From Trachelipus rathkii (lineage: Eukaryota; Arthropoda; Malacostraca; Isopoda; Trachelipodidae), in the NCBI GenBank assembly GCA_015478945.1, contig JABUQX010021023.1, positions 20,001 through 57,500 on the forward strand: a stretch of 37,500 nt of DNA, written 5' to 3'. Each line of letters starts with the position of its first letter. Positions within the stretch are counted from its first letter, which is position 1. Positions 11,087 to 22,760 of this stretch are shown here, piece by piece. The position numbers and the translations under genes are program-made. Under the pieces are notes generated by a model that saw nothing but the letters and a program-made list of their open reading frames with translations, was not told the origin of the DNA and did not search any database.

Positions 11087-11135
11087 ATTATTATATATAT
11101 ACTTATATAATATATATATGATATTTATATAATCA
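10985..11135. repeat. (CA)n then (TA)n
   Basis: A short CA run is followed by about 100 bp of (TA)n just outside the right arm of the foldback element. Confidence 0.85.
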
Positions 11136-11960
11136 TAATACTGATCTGAAACAGTTACTATAAAATTCTATATGCAATTCATGAAGTGAACTTCATTTTG
11201 GAGGCAGAAGCACTGTTAAAGGAAAACTTGAAACCCAATGCCTCTAGAATATATATGGGTGTATATTTATGAGTAAAGCTGAAAAGGCATACATATCTAT
11301 AACATCGTACATTAAATGCTTTTTAGTTTGTTATTTGATTGAAACTCAAAACTGACCAATGAATAGGGCCTGGGCTTTCAACACGGTTGGCATCTTTCCT
11401 AATGCGAGCCGAGAATCGGAGGAGGGAGTTCAGCCCAACGGCATCATGCAGCTTGAGAAGGGCTTGTTAAACGGGCTCGCCTTACACTGTTCTTCATTTT
11501 ATATTAAAATAATTAAATTATAAGTGATAGGTTCATTGATTAATATCTCCCTAAGAAGTTTCTTATTAAAAGAAATGACCAATTGATCATAATTGACTAT
11601 AATAGATATATTTAAATTAACACATGAATGGTGATGAGATTCTTAGTAGAGATCTTGAGCTAATAATGACTTTCCCACACTCTGCGAATTGCTTCCTAAA
11701 AAATTAAATAAATTAATTGGTGAAATACAAAGGATAAAATATCAGTTTGAGTATTGTTAGATAACAATGTCCTTTAATATATTATATCAACAATGAACTA
11801 ATAATTTATAATATTCTGTGGAATTATATAACAAGAAAGGATAGGTGTTAAATTAAAAAAATCGAAAAAGAATTATCACCTTTTATATACCTTCTTATTA
11901 ATAGTTGTACCTGAGGTGATTATTTGATTATCTGCTAATAATTAAAGTGATCATCGTTCG
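11136..11960. other. No gene recognised
   Basis: AT-rich DNA. Positions about 11360-11490 have higher GC and may be an old element fragment, but no domain or known repeat is recognisable on either strand. Confidence 0.45.
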
Positions 11961-11966
11961 TACATA

Positions 11967-12095
11967 GTATATATATATATAATATATATTATATATTATA
12001 TATATATATATAATTATATATATATATAGTTTATATATCTCCATATGTTTATATAATATATAATATATATATATTATATATATATATATATATAT
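11967..12095. repeat. (TA)n microsatellite
   Basis: Imperfect (TA)n of about 130 bp. Confidence 0.9.
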
Positions 12096-12239
12096 GGAAG
12101 TGTTTCAAAAACTGCTGAGTGATGCTGAAGGTCTTAAAATTTGAAAAAAATTATATAATTAGAAGTATTATCTAAGATATAGATCGGCCTTATAAAAGAA
12201 AAAGTAAACGATAAAGATGATAAAGAAAATAGGGATTGT

Positions 12240-13700
<1,461 letters not shown>

Positions 13701-13821
13701 AAGAATTGTGTACGTATTTATAGAGTTAAAAGATCTTTTTATAAGTAATTACGTAGTCTTTACTATCATGAAATTAGCATATTTGTCTTATTTTGCCTCT
13801 AATTATAACCTGTGTTATAAG

Positions 13822-13885
13822 CAGGGCTACGGAGCCGGTTTTCCTTTTTGCCGGCTCCGACACCGGCTCCACGATTTTAAAAATT
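13822..13885. repeat. GGAGCCGG/CCGGCTCC palindromic cluster
   Basis: GGAGCCGG at 13831 pairs with CCGGCTCC at 13851, and a second CCGGCTCC lies at 13863. Such triplet-like GGAGTC/GACTCC palindromes are common at the ends of some arthropod repeats. The GAGTC words of composite repeat B have the same flavour, but I cannot show that the two are related. Confidence 0.5.
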
Positions 13886-13899
13886 CCCGTCTCCGGTCA

Positions 13900-14879
13900 T
13901 AACCTTTTCATTTTATGGAAAAATGTTTTTTTTTTGCTCCTGCACAGCCTAAATTTTTTTTTTTTACCCCGATCTTGGTTTCGTAGCCATTGTTATTACC
14001 TCTCAAAGAAGGGGCCATGAGAGATTTGAGTTCAAAAGAACAGTGTCTGTTGCAATAGTGATAATGTATATAGTACGATGTAATAGTAAGGTTGGAGAGA
14101 GTTAGTGAGAGCTGAAGAAATAATAATACAGAAAAGCCTAGACTCCACCCTTTCGAGGAGAACTGTGTGAGTGAAACCATCCCTTTGAAGTGTACTGCAC
14201 ACTACTCCATACAATGCCGGACGACACTCCTATACAGAACAAGGAACTGTGGTGGTGGTGTAAAGGAAGAAAGGATTATGTAAAACGAAGGAAGAACAGC
14301 AATGATATAAATGACAGAAGAAGATATTATAATTGTTTGGAAGAATATGTTGAATGGATGGAAAAAATGGAAATTTTTAAGCATTAAGAAGAGCCAAATT
14401 ATATCTTCGCTATTTAGAGAGATATGAGTAAAATCAGAGTTTAGACGCTTTATGGCCACTATTATAACATCCAAATTAGTGTGGAAAGATGAAAGAAATA
14501 ATGAAGGTTGGAGTGTCAGCACACGAGTAGAAAGGTGATAAATTGACAGTTTGAGGGTCACTAATGAAAGGTAAAAGAAGGTAAGGGATAGGAAATAACC
14601 TTGCGGAACACCACTATTTATAGAATTAAAGGATAAACGATTTTCGTCAATGACATTTGTTATAAAGCGATTGGAGGGGAAATCAGATAGAATGATGGAT
14701 AAAGAAAACTGGGATGCTTAGAAATTAAAGTTTTGTGCAAGACTCTCATTAGGCTTTCAATATGTCTAAAGATACAGAAAAACATGGGGACTAGCCCAAA
14801 TGGTAGACAGGAAAATGGATCGACAGGAAAAAGGGTCGACACAACATCAAAAAAATTTGCTGTACAGCCCATCGCAGGC
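13900..14879 (-). pseudogene. Non-LTR retrotransposon relic: reverse transcriptase and C-terminal region
   Basis: The minus strand carries fragments, in correct order, of a Jockey/I-like LINE reverse transcriptase. They are a degenerate DxxKAFDxVWH-like segment at about 14735-14766 with HKTLISKHPSF after it, SINSGVPQG at about 14599-14620, and a late thumb/C-terminal stretch with YRSVVRHCMEY and LLERVESRLF (about 14100-14240). Reading requires several frame changes, and a YADD box is not legible where it should follow GVPQG, apparently through a deletion. Such enzymes reverse-transcribe their RNA at a nicked chromosomal target; this copy cannot do so. The upstream part of the same element lies beyond the TTAGG tract. 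The clade is inferred from motif wording, not from a search. Confidence 0.75.
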
Positions 14880-15018
14880 GTTAGGTTAGGTTAGGTTAGG
14901 TTAGGTTAGGTTAGGTTAGTTTAGGTTAGGTTAGGTTGGGTTGGGTTGGGTTGGGTTAGGTTGGGTTAGGTTAGGTAAGGTTTGGTTAGGTTAGGGTAAA
15001 CTAGGTTAAGCTAGGTTG
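14880..15018. repeat. Interstitial telomeric-type (TTAGG)n tract
   Basis: Seven perfect GTTAG-phased pentamers are followed by variants (TTAGT, TTGGG, TAAGG, TTTGG) that grow more degenerate rightward, ending near GCTAGGTTG. TTAGG is the usual arthropod telomere unit. The tract sits inside the LINE relic, with RT sequence on one side and the pre-RT linker on the other. Confidence 0.9.
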
Positions 15019-15362
15019 TTAAGTTTTGTTGGATTCGTTAGAGAAACTCTGAATAACCAGATTTTTTTTTTTTTCAAATGTCAACCCATTTTCCTGTATA
15101 GGTCCAAAAACATTCATATAAATGAAAAGGAAGAAGCTATGTTAGATTTGACATTTTTAGCAAGGTTCCAGAAAGAGTGAAGAGGATCAGAGAGGATTGT
15201 TGCATTTCCTAGATAAAAGAAGTTCATAGTATGACGGAGTAATAACTCAGCACGAGTCAGGGAATAAATGTAATTAGAATTAATATCCAACGTTTGAAGA
15301 TGGCGGTAGATCCTGAAAACGGCGTTATCATGTAAGAAGAAGGAGAACAAGCAGAATTAAAA
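15019..15362 (-). pseudogene. Upstream (pre-RT) segment of the same non-LTR element
   Basis: A minus-strand frame (15114-15350) includes SFWNLAKNVKSNIASSFS, which resembles the 'FWxLAxxISxNFxSSSFP' linker that precedes the RT in many arthropod Jockey-type LINEs. Continuing past its end in another frame, short words (about 15030-15110) are compatible with the expected linker, but poorly. From here to the DxxKAFD-like box a complete element would have about 200 codons. That stretch is missing and is replaced by the TTAGG tract. Confidence 0.6.
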
Positions 15363-15399
15363 AAAAATTTATAAATTTTATTTTAAGAAAACGGGAATG

Positions 15400-16130
15400 G
15401 AATGTTACTCATGCCAAAGGTAATAATTCCCTTGGCTAGGTGGTCTGAGCACTCCGGTGGACGCCTCTCACCGAAGCACTAACCATTCCATTGGAAGATT
15501 TAAAATTACTACACCAAGCTCTACTAATTTGCAGCAAAACGCTTTCAAATACTTTTACTCGTTGATAGAAAAGGTCGTTCCTGTGGAAGACTTGAAAATC
15601 TTGAACAGGATATCGAGACTAGAAAATGATCTGAGAAACCCAGATGAGGAAAACTTTGGCATTGTAAGGCTGAGGGTTGAATTTTAGAAATAGTCTATTA
15701 AGTTTGGTTTATATGTAAGCATGTCAAGGGTAAGAGCAGGGAACTGCACTAATTACTTGTTCAAAGTTTTGTGAATAGAGAAATTGCAGGCAAGTTTACC
15801 AGTAAATTCGTTAGAAGATTTAAGAGATGGCGAAGAAAGTGAGAATCTGCTTTATTTTGGAGATTAAACAGTTAAAGAATTTAGGATAGTTGTAATAAAG
15901 AGAGGAGGGAAACGTGTAAGAGAGAATATAATAAAAGAGAGATATAATCGCGTAAGAGAGGATATAGTAAAAAGATTGAGAGAATCACGTAAGAGAGTAA
16001 ATAAGAAAGAGAGAGGGAGAAAAGCGTAGGGCGATTATAAGTTTAGGGTACGAGAATTACTATTGAATATAGGAAAAATAATGTAAATAGAAAGATTGAG
16101 CAATATGATTATCCTCTTAGGCTCAAAGAC
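15400..16130 (+). other. Unassigned possible coding relic and purine-rich tandem segment
   Basis: A 76-codon frame (15457-15687) gives an acidic/basic mixed peptide with IEKVVPVEDLK and RISRLENDLRNPDEEN, protein-like in composition but not recognised. Further right, a second stretch reads open in another frame (about 15830-16020). It is dominated by a degenerate 37-bp purine-rich repeat built on GTAAGAGAGRATATA at about 15914, 15951 and 15988, so its openness may be an accident of the repeat. This may be a decayed gene or transposon fragment; no function is assigned. Confidence 0.3.
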
Positions 16131-16177
16131 GTATGACAAGAAGCACTCCTTGGATACCATCGCTAACAGTTGCGAAG

Positions 16178-16295
16178 TTATATAATATAATATATATATT
16201 AATATATATTATATATTATATATATATATTATATATAGTATTATATTTATATATTATATTATACTATTTATATCTATATATATATAATATATATG
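16178..16295. repeat. (TA)n microsatellite
   Basis: Imperfect (TA)n bordering the palindrome on its left. Confidence 0.85.
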
Positions 16296-16315
16296 GTATT
16301 ATTCTATTTATTATT

Positions 16316-16562
16316 ATTTGAATCAGTGTATATTTTCTGAAAAAGAATTTACTGGAGACTTAGTTTCTAAGTTCAGAAAGTTAAGTTAAGTTAAGTTTTT
16401 TAAGGAAAATTGTTTTAGTGGCAAGCTTCTGGCAATTATGGCAGAAGCTTGCCACTAAAGAATTTTCTTAAAAAATTTACTTAACTTAACTTTCTGAACT
16501 TAGAAATTTTATTGAACTTAGAAAATTTTTTTCAGAAAAGCTATATATACCACTGATTCCAA
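16316..16562. mobile_element. Near-perfect foldback palindrome (MITE-like), about 245 bp
   Basis: GAATCAGTG at the left pairs with CACTGATTC at the right. TTTTCTGAAAAA pairs with TTTTTTCAGAAAA. The core arms (16364-16431 and 16442-16506) pair over about 65 bp with only a few small indels, closing with AGTGGCAAGCTTCTG, a 10-nt loop, and the exact complement. No coding capacity. The shape is that of a MITE whose arms meet, and a transcript would form one long hairpin. Confidence 0.85.
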
Positions 16563-16584
16563 ATCTAGAATATTTCATATTATA

Positions 16585-16643
16585 ATTATACTATATACTA
16601 CTATACAGTATATATTATTTATATATATTATATATAATATTAC

Positions 16644-16691
<48 letters not shown>

Positions 16692-16805
16692 TAATATCTA
16701 TATATCATCAGTGGCGTTAGCTAGATGTTCTTCACATGGGTAGTGGCAAAGAATATAGTATATATATATATCATATATATATTATCATAATTATATATTA
16801 TATAT

Positions 16806-16847
<42 letters not shown>

Positions 16848-16915
16848 CTATATATTATATATAAATATATATATTTATTATATATATATATATTTAAATA
16901 GATTATATTATGAGA
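16585..16915. repeat. (TA)n microsatellites flanking a short unique segment
   Basis: Two (TA)n blocks (about 16585-16700 and 16757-16900) are separated by about 55 bp that begins CAGTGGCGTTAGCTAG. Confidence 0.85.
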
Positions 16916-17455
16916 TAGTATATTAATCATCTTGATGTAGTATCAATTTTAAAACTATTAGATTATCTACTCCTATTAATATATGTAATCTAATATATAT
17001 ATTACATCTATAATATATATTTACCTTGTTTATTTACGTGTGATTTGCTTAATAAAACCACTGGTTAATATATAGACTTGTATTGAAGCTTCAGTATTCT
17101 TCTCCCTTTATGTTAGAAAAGCATACCGGTGATTTTGTTCATCATATCTCAGAATTTTCTCTTCGACATAATGAGAACTAAAGTTAGCTCTTTTGTACAA
17201 ATAGACAATCTCTTGACCCCAAATCATTTAATCTATCACTCTGCTCATCCTCGGTTTCTTAGATAGATTTATTCTTTTAGGCCTAAGAAAAAGATCTCTA
17301 CTCAACACTGCTGTGAGTTACAGAAGGTTGACCACAATGTAGCTAGGACGAAACACCTTGATCAAATGAACTGACTGATATCAAGGTTCTTTAATTTTTT
17401 ATGAGGAGAATATTCTGGTTACATTTAGCTCATCGCGTATTTCCTGTATGCCTTT
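16916..17455. other. Unique AT-rich sequence downstream of the PLE-like relic
   Basis: No recognised feature of its own. On the minus strand it follows the end of the GIY-YIG-like region and could hold the 3' part of that element; I see no terminal repeat. Confidence 0.4.
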
Positions 17456-19640
17456 TTAGTTCAATTCACTAGCTTTTACTCTCTCTTTCAAAAATGAACT
17501 AAAGGAGGGGTAGGCATCTCGATTGAATTTATAAGAATTTCGGAGTAATCGTCGCCTAGTAGTTGTATGAATTCTGTTATTATCTAAAAAGTAATATGTC
17601 GTGTCTATAATACTATATTCAAATTTGGTCAAATGACGGTCTCTCTGCATGTCACTTATACTGTGTAAGTAGTACTTTGAGTCACATTTTGTCCGGCAGA
17701 TCACATATAAATACATGCGCTCTCCATTATTTCTTGTTCAGTAACCTCTTAACTTATCTTTTCGTCTCCTAGCCGCAATATTTTAACAGCTCTCTGTTAA
17801 TCAGGAAACATCAGCAGCTCTCAAAGGCTCATCAATCTTGACCATCATCAAGGATTAGGATAATTTTACAGATAGGTCATGCGCTTCTATAGTAATTTAC
17901 TTTGCCTTTGTAAAGGTATGGTACTTGATGTGTGCTGTTGCTTGATGATACTAAACTTAAAAAATGCCACATATGATCAAAATTCGACTTATAAACCACA
18001 ATAAAAATACGAACGAGAAATCGAGAAGTAATAGTATTTATTTAAGCTCCATTGGCAACTGTCGCAACTGATCCTATTCATGTCGTTGTATTGCCATTCA
18101 GATTACTCAGAGAGCCATCAAAAACTTGTGATAAGAACTGCGGTACAATTTTCAAAAGTGTACTACTAAAACCGCGTCTGTATTATTTTTACTCTTTGAT
18201 TTGACATACTCTCACGAGTTTTCTGAGCTGGAGCCTAATAGGTTTTTTTAAATTTTCCGCCCAGATTTGATTTCTTAAAGTATTGCCTGGTAATAGATGT
18301 CATCCGTCTTTGGTGCGATTTACTAAAACGCATGAAAATGAATTTCAATATTGAGAAAAAAATCCCATGTTACTTCAGAGATATACTTGTGTTTTCGATT
18401 TGTAGCTCTCAAATATTCAAAAATTGCAGTCTGGTAGCAATAACATGACGTGTAGATCGACTGCCATTGGAGATCTATATACCCGTATTCTTGTTTTCAC
18501 TCCTGAATATCAGCCCGCTTCATTGTTACTTTATGGCTCCGTCGTAGGTTTGTGTGTTCCATATAATTTTGATTCGTGTCCTCTATTAAAAATTTTCAAC
18601 GTGACTTTATGATTATTAGACACTATATTTGGTTAAGTGATGCTTTCTAGCTTCCTCTCTGTCTTAGATACTGGAATATGTACATCTATACTTGTTCTTG
18701 AAATGGCTCCCTACTCTTCTCTGTATCCACCTAACGAAATTAGATTGTGGATCAGAATGTTGCAGCTACAGATTTATCCATTGTTTCGTCCACTTGAATT
18801 GAGAAAAAACAGAGCACTTGTTTATTCTGGTGTAAAGTTGATGGCAGATCTATTGAGAACTTTTTACTACGCAATAGAAATTAAGTGTCGATCTTTCTGA
18901 GATATGATGCTATCCCTGCTCGATGTACCTTAGAAAATACAAGTCCACAGTCGAGAGCCAGTGAAAACATCTCCTATAAAGCCACTAATCAACTCCGTTC
19001 CTCTTTAATGAGGATGAAAGAAAGTTCATACATATATTTACCTCTTATTTAAAGAAAGAGAACTTTCATATGTCTGTCAGTCATGGAATGACAAAATCGT
19101 TTCCTAACTATCGTAATTTATCTAACTTTAGCCTTTTTCACCAAACTCTAGCGCTGTTTCGTCATATCTTGCCTTCGTTCAATTATGTTTTTTAATTTAT
19201 AGCGTTTATTGAATGAGTTCACTCTCCACAGACTACTTGCATGTCTAATTAGTGTTTGTGCTACTTTTCAGATACCGTTACTCTTAATAGTTTTCAAGTA
19301 ATATCCTCTCTCAATTTGATCAAGGTACATTTCTATAGGATATTGTCTCTGAGTATTGCTTCATGGTTTTTTGCATGCTCTATCAAATTTTTCATATCAT
19401 AAAGAAAAACTTTCGTTTTCCCAAGCGTCTTTGAATGAGATTGATTGCTATAAAATTAAAACCTATATGCCAGGCCAATTAATAACTTTCGTCTATAGGA
19501 CATCCCGTGTTAACCATATTTTTTTTTGGCTAGCCATTCATGAGCAGAAACTCACGATTCTCCAGTTTTTGCCATTTATTAATTATGTCAAAGTTTGGTG
19601 TTGGCCTTCCAGCATTTTTTAATTTGCATTTTGTTCTTCA
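17456..19640 (-). pseudogene. Penelope-like retroelement relic (N-terminal region, RT, GIY-YIG-like end)
   Basis: Read on minus with frame changes, motifs appear in the order and spacing expected of Penelope-like elements. A Lys-rich N-terminal region with RKIDT downstream (about 18870-19600) includes SLALDCGLVFSKV near 18930-18965, in place of the usual SLGLxFxLPxxK. About 160 codons on, PMGSR (18459-18470, one base missing) precedes VIATRLQFFEYL (about 18405-18440), where families have PMGSPLSPVIANLxxxFFE. A VTWDFFLNIE stretch sits where YVDD is expected, so the catalytic pair is damaged. Another 230 codons on, an 86-codon frame (17456-17716) has VICRTKCDSKYY, a C-x3-C-D-x2-Y pattern, with LDNN and LLRNSY later, resembling the GIY-YIG nuclease tail. 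Each match alone is weak; order and spacing carry the call. Confidence 0.55.
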
Positions 19641-19920
19641 AACACTGAAGATTTCTAAAGTTTGTTATTTAATAAATAATTCAAAAGATAATTCTCCATC
19701 TCCATCTGAATATTAATAACAAAAAATAATGCCTAAATCATGTAAACTACAACACATCTAGAATAAATTCTAACAGGAAGAGCAAAAGAAGAATCCACAT
19801 CCACATTCAAAATAGTTGAAAATGCGACTGATTTTTTAACATGCAAACAATATAGGCTCATATATCATCTCTCTCTCTCTCTCTCGTCATCTCCGCTCAT
19901 CAACATATATATATTATATA

Positions 19921-19969
<49 letters not shown>

Positions 19970-20039
19970 TATTATATATACTATATACTTAATATATATT
20001 AGTAGATATAGCATATATCAATAATATTATTTTAAAATT
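19641..20039. repeat. Unique AT-rich sequence, then (CT)n and (TA)n
   Basis: A short perfect (CT)n at about 19868-19885 and (TA)n at about 19905-19985 follow roughly 220 bp without recognisable features. Confidence 0.8.
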
Positions 20040-20260
20040 AAATTATTCCAGAGATACAAAACATTTAATTAAAGTCCCAGTTAAGTCCATACTATTTTTA
20101 TGGCAACCTAATAACGCCGCATCCGAAGGAGTACGCGAGCGTGAGCGACGAGGCAGCTTGCCCTTTCCTACTAAAAATATTAAGGATAGCGATTTTATTT
20201 TATTTGAACTCAGCCATGTACGTATGAAATTTACAGAGTTTATAGGGAGCAAAGCATAAA
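20040..20260 (-). other. Unassigned 69-codon open frame
   Basis: The minus frame encodes a basic peptide with GKLPRRSRSRTPSDAALLG. Its GC-rich middle (about 20113-20165) stands out from AT-rich flanks, which suggests a decayed coding or element fragment. No domain is recognised and no splice context is clear. Confidence 0.25.
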
Positions 20261-20404
20261 TACGCTGATTTTGGTTTTAGTTATATTCTTTAAAATTTGT
20301 TTGTAGATTAATTTTCAGTATGGTTTCTTATTTGATCAAATATTGTTAAGATGTTTCATAAAATAAGACATTTTGGAAATTGTTTTTAAATATAAAATTT
20401 GCAA

Positions 20405-20485
20405 AATCATTAAAATTAAAACATTAAAATTAAAATTAAATTTAAGAATAAAACATTAAAATTAAAATTAAAACATTAAGATTAT
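20405..20485. repeat. AAACATTAAAATTAAAATT tandem repeat
   Basis: Imperfect tandem copies of ATTAAA/AAAACATTAAA words, spaced irregularly. Confidence 0.75.
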
Positions 20486-20634
20486 TTACATTCTAAATCA
20501 TGAAAGATTCTAATAATTGTCGTTTGTGAACGTCTATCAATGGAGAGATCTGTTCTGTGTTTGTATTATCGATAATGTGTTGCTTCTCTTCTCTTTATTT
20601 TTTGCAAGAATGAAAAATAATGCTAATATATATA

Positions 20635-20750
20635 ATTTTACTCGCGCCTGAACTCGAACCATCGACAACAGCGTCGTCGTTAGACAATGGACTCTACCAC
20701 TCTGGACAGTCTTTCCCACTGTTCTACTATGCCTCCCAGAAAAAAAATGC
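20635..20750 (-). mobile_element. tRNA-derived SINE-like sequence, family 2
   Basis: On the minus strand TGTCCAGAGTGGTAGAGTC (box A-like) is followed about 40 bp later by GGTTCGAGTTC (box B; exact to the GGTTCGANTCC type except one base). Together they form a tRNA-like head. It is preceded by a T-run and GGGAGGCATAGTAG, so it is not a clean tRNA gene: the acceptor ends do not pair and there is no conserved 3' flank. It differs from SINE family 1 in both body and boxes. Confidence 0.55.
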
Positions 20751-20796
20751 ATCTCGGAACAGTTTTCAAGTCTTCTGCTTCGATATCACTGTGAGT

Positions 20797-20818
20797 GATT
20801 ATATATTATATATATAGT

Positions 20819-20858
<40 letters not shown>
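20797..20858. repeat. (TA)n microsatellite
   Basis: Last long (TA)n tract before a 9.6-kb stretch that has almost none. Confidence 0.85.
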
Positions 20859-20859
<1 letters not shown>

Positions 20860-22200
20860 CTTACAATACATTTGTTTATATTAAGAAGTTATTAATATAA
20901 GTATATACACTACTCTATGAACTCATTAACTTTACTAAGTTGAGACTTATAATAGTTCATTGCCAAAGATGAAGTTCCCACTAGATATATTATAGTCATT
21001 ATGTTTAGTTATTTATTTATCTCTAGGCACTCTTTATCTTTTATATAAGTAATGTTGTTAAGAGTCATTATAGTTAATAATATAGATCCATCAGTAATTC
21101 GGAAAGCATTACGAGAATATAAACTTTTTTAAACAGAGAATAAAAACATCTCTCTACGTACATCGTAATCAATCCCTGGACGATTAAGTCCAACATTAAT
21201 AATACATTGATACAATCCACAATATAGAGAATATAACACCAATATAACTTAGAGAAAGAAATGATAAAGCTCTGACGGTAAAGAAATATTGCACCAATAA
21301 TCTAGATCGAATAGAGACACGTAAGTTGAAGCCCTTTAAAGGACCATTAAATTAACATTAAAGGTTACATCAGGTAGTTGTCCAAAGTTCTTAAGTTTCC
21401 TTCAAGAAACTTTAGCATTCAAATTTGATCTAAGTCTGAGAAGACGAGACGCCTGTTGAACTGGATGATAATTCAAATACCAAAACTTTCAGAAGTGTGA
21501 ATTATTTTAGCGTAAAGAGGAAGGCACATCAATGAACTCTAACTTTGGTTAAAACGGATAGTTAGATTTTCGCAATGTCTTGTATCTTTGAAAATCAATT
21601 CAAAAATATTTTAATTAAATTTTGAAATTCAATGTAAAAGAGGAAAATTACCCCTATAAATGTAGAAAGAGGCTTGTTTGACTCCGTTTCTTAAGAGGGA
21701 CTGTGTCTTTGTAGATACACATGCGCGTGTACATTTTAACCTTTTATGCAATTTTCATGAGTTTGTCAGTTTTGTTATATGCCTAACTGAAAGTCGTCTT
21801 ATGTTCCTGATCTCAAATATAAAAGTGAATAAAAAATATATTTATTATATTCATGGTTGCATAAGGCACCAGAATCTAACAGGAATGTTTTCTGCATAAT
21901 TGAATTTTGATACGTTAATCTAGACTGAGAAAACCAATATCCTTTGGGAGAAACTTATTACAGTATAAACTAATAAACCCAATTGACACTATTAATGTGA
22001 AATCGCTGTAACATAAAGAGCTTATTTATAAAAATATAAAAAATAAAAAAAATAAATTAAAATAAAAAAATTCATAAATGTAATATATATACTCTAGAAT
22101 TAAAGTACGAGATCAACTTACAGAATAAAATCTACAATTACAACTTTTGAATATTTCCCAGTTCACGTGTTAAAAGCTTTTACATAAACATTTTAAATTA
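20859..22200. other. No gene recognised
   Basis: AT-rich sequence without long microsatellites. A 73-codon plus frame (21678-21899) has no recognisable motif. About 22020-22070 is A-rich (AAAATAAA words). Confidence 0.5.
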
Positions 22201-22760
22201 ACTTAAAATAAATAAATTATAAAAAAATATAAATAAATATTAAAGTTTATAAGTGGCATTTCTGAGCCGAGACGGGGGACATGATTTTTACTTATTAAGA
22301 AGGGGGGACGTTTATTCCCATACCATATCACCGTAAGGGGATAGGGCCTAGGAGAGAACCTCATTTCAGAGCGTACACATCCCATATCAATATACCAAAG
22401 CGCGGGTTCCTAAAGGAGTCACTCCTATCACCTCCACCTATATACTACTTATTCCATTTCCCTATTCTTCACTCACCTACTTAATTATTTCTATCTAACT
22501 TCATACATATAACCTTAAACTTAACTATAATACCTCAACCCGTCGTGCGTGGAAAATAATAATAGTGGAGATCGGGTGAGAAAATAAAATTAATAAAGTA
22601 TTAACCCTACCTCAATATACCTATCCACCCCACTCCCCTCACTCACTCATCCCTAATCTTTAACCCTATCATATATACACTATGTCGTAATATTAATCTC
22701 ACCTATTCTGAAGAAGGGTCTCGAGAGAGACCCACGTCGTCACTACTAGCAATCTTATTG
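22201..22760. other. Possible retroelement 3' region
   Basis: The segment is more C-rich on plus than its surroundings and ends with a strong hairpin. No reverse transcriptase or nuclease motif is legible. Its relation to a retroelement rests only on the hairpin's wording. Confidence 0.3.
22708..22740 (+). other. Degenerate hammerhead-like hairpin
   Basis: CTGAAGAA is followed by a perfect 7-bp stem GGGTCTC/GAGACCC with a GAGA (GNRA) tetraloop, then ACGTCGT. A hammerhead ribozyme core would read CTGATGA, stem, then GAAA. Here the T is A and the GAA before ACGTC is missing, so it should be inactive. Comparable CTGATGA...GAAAC motifs are known in Penelope-like elements and other retroelements. 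Confidence 0.4.

Noticed and set aside
15425..15480. tRNA-like box A (TGGCTAGGTGGTCTGAGCA)
   Set aside because: No box B at the required distance, so not called a SINE or tRNA.
20640..20745. Possible functional tRNA gene on minus
   Set aside because: Good box B, but acceptor arms do not pair and flanks are SINE-like.
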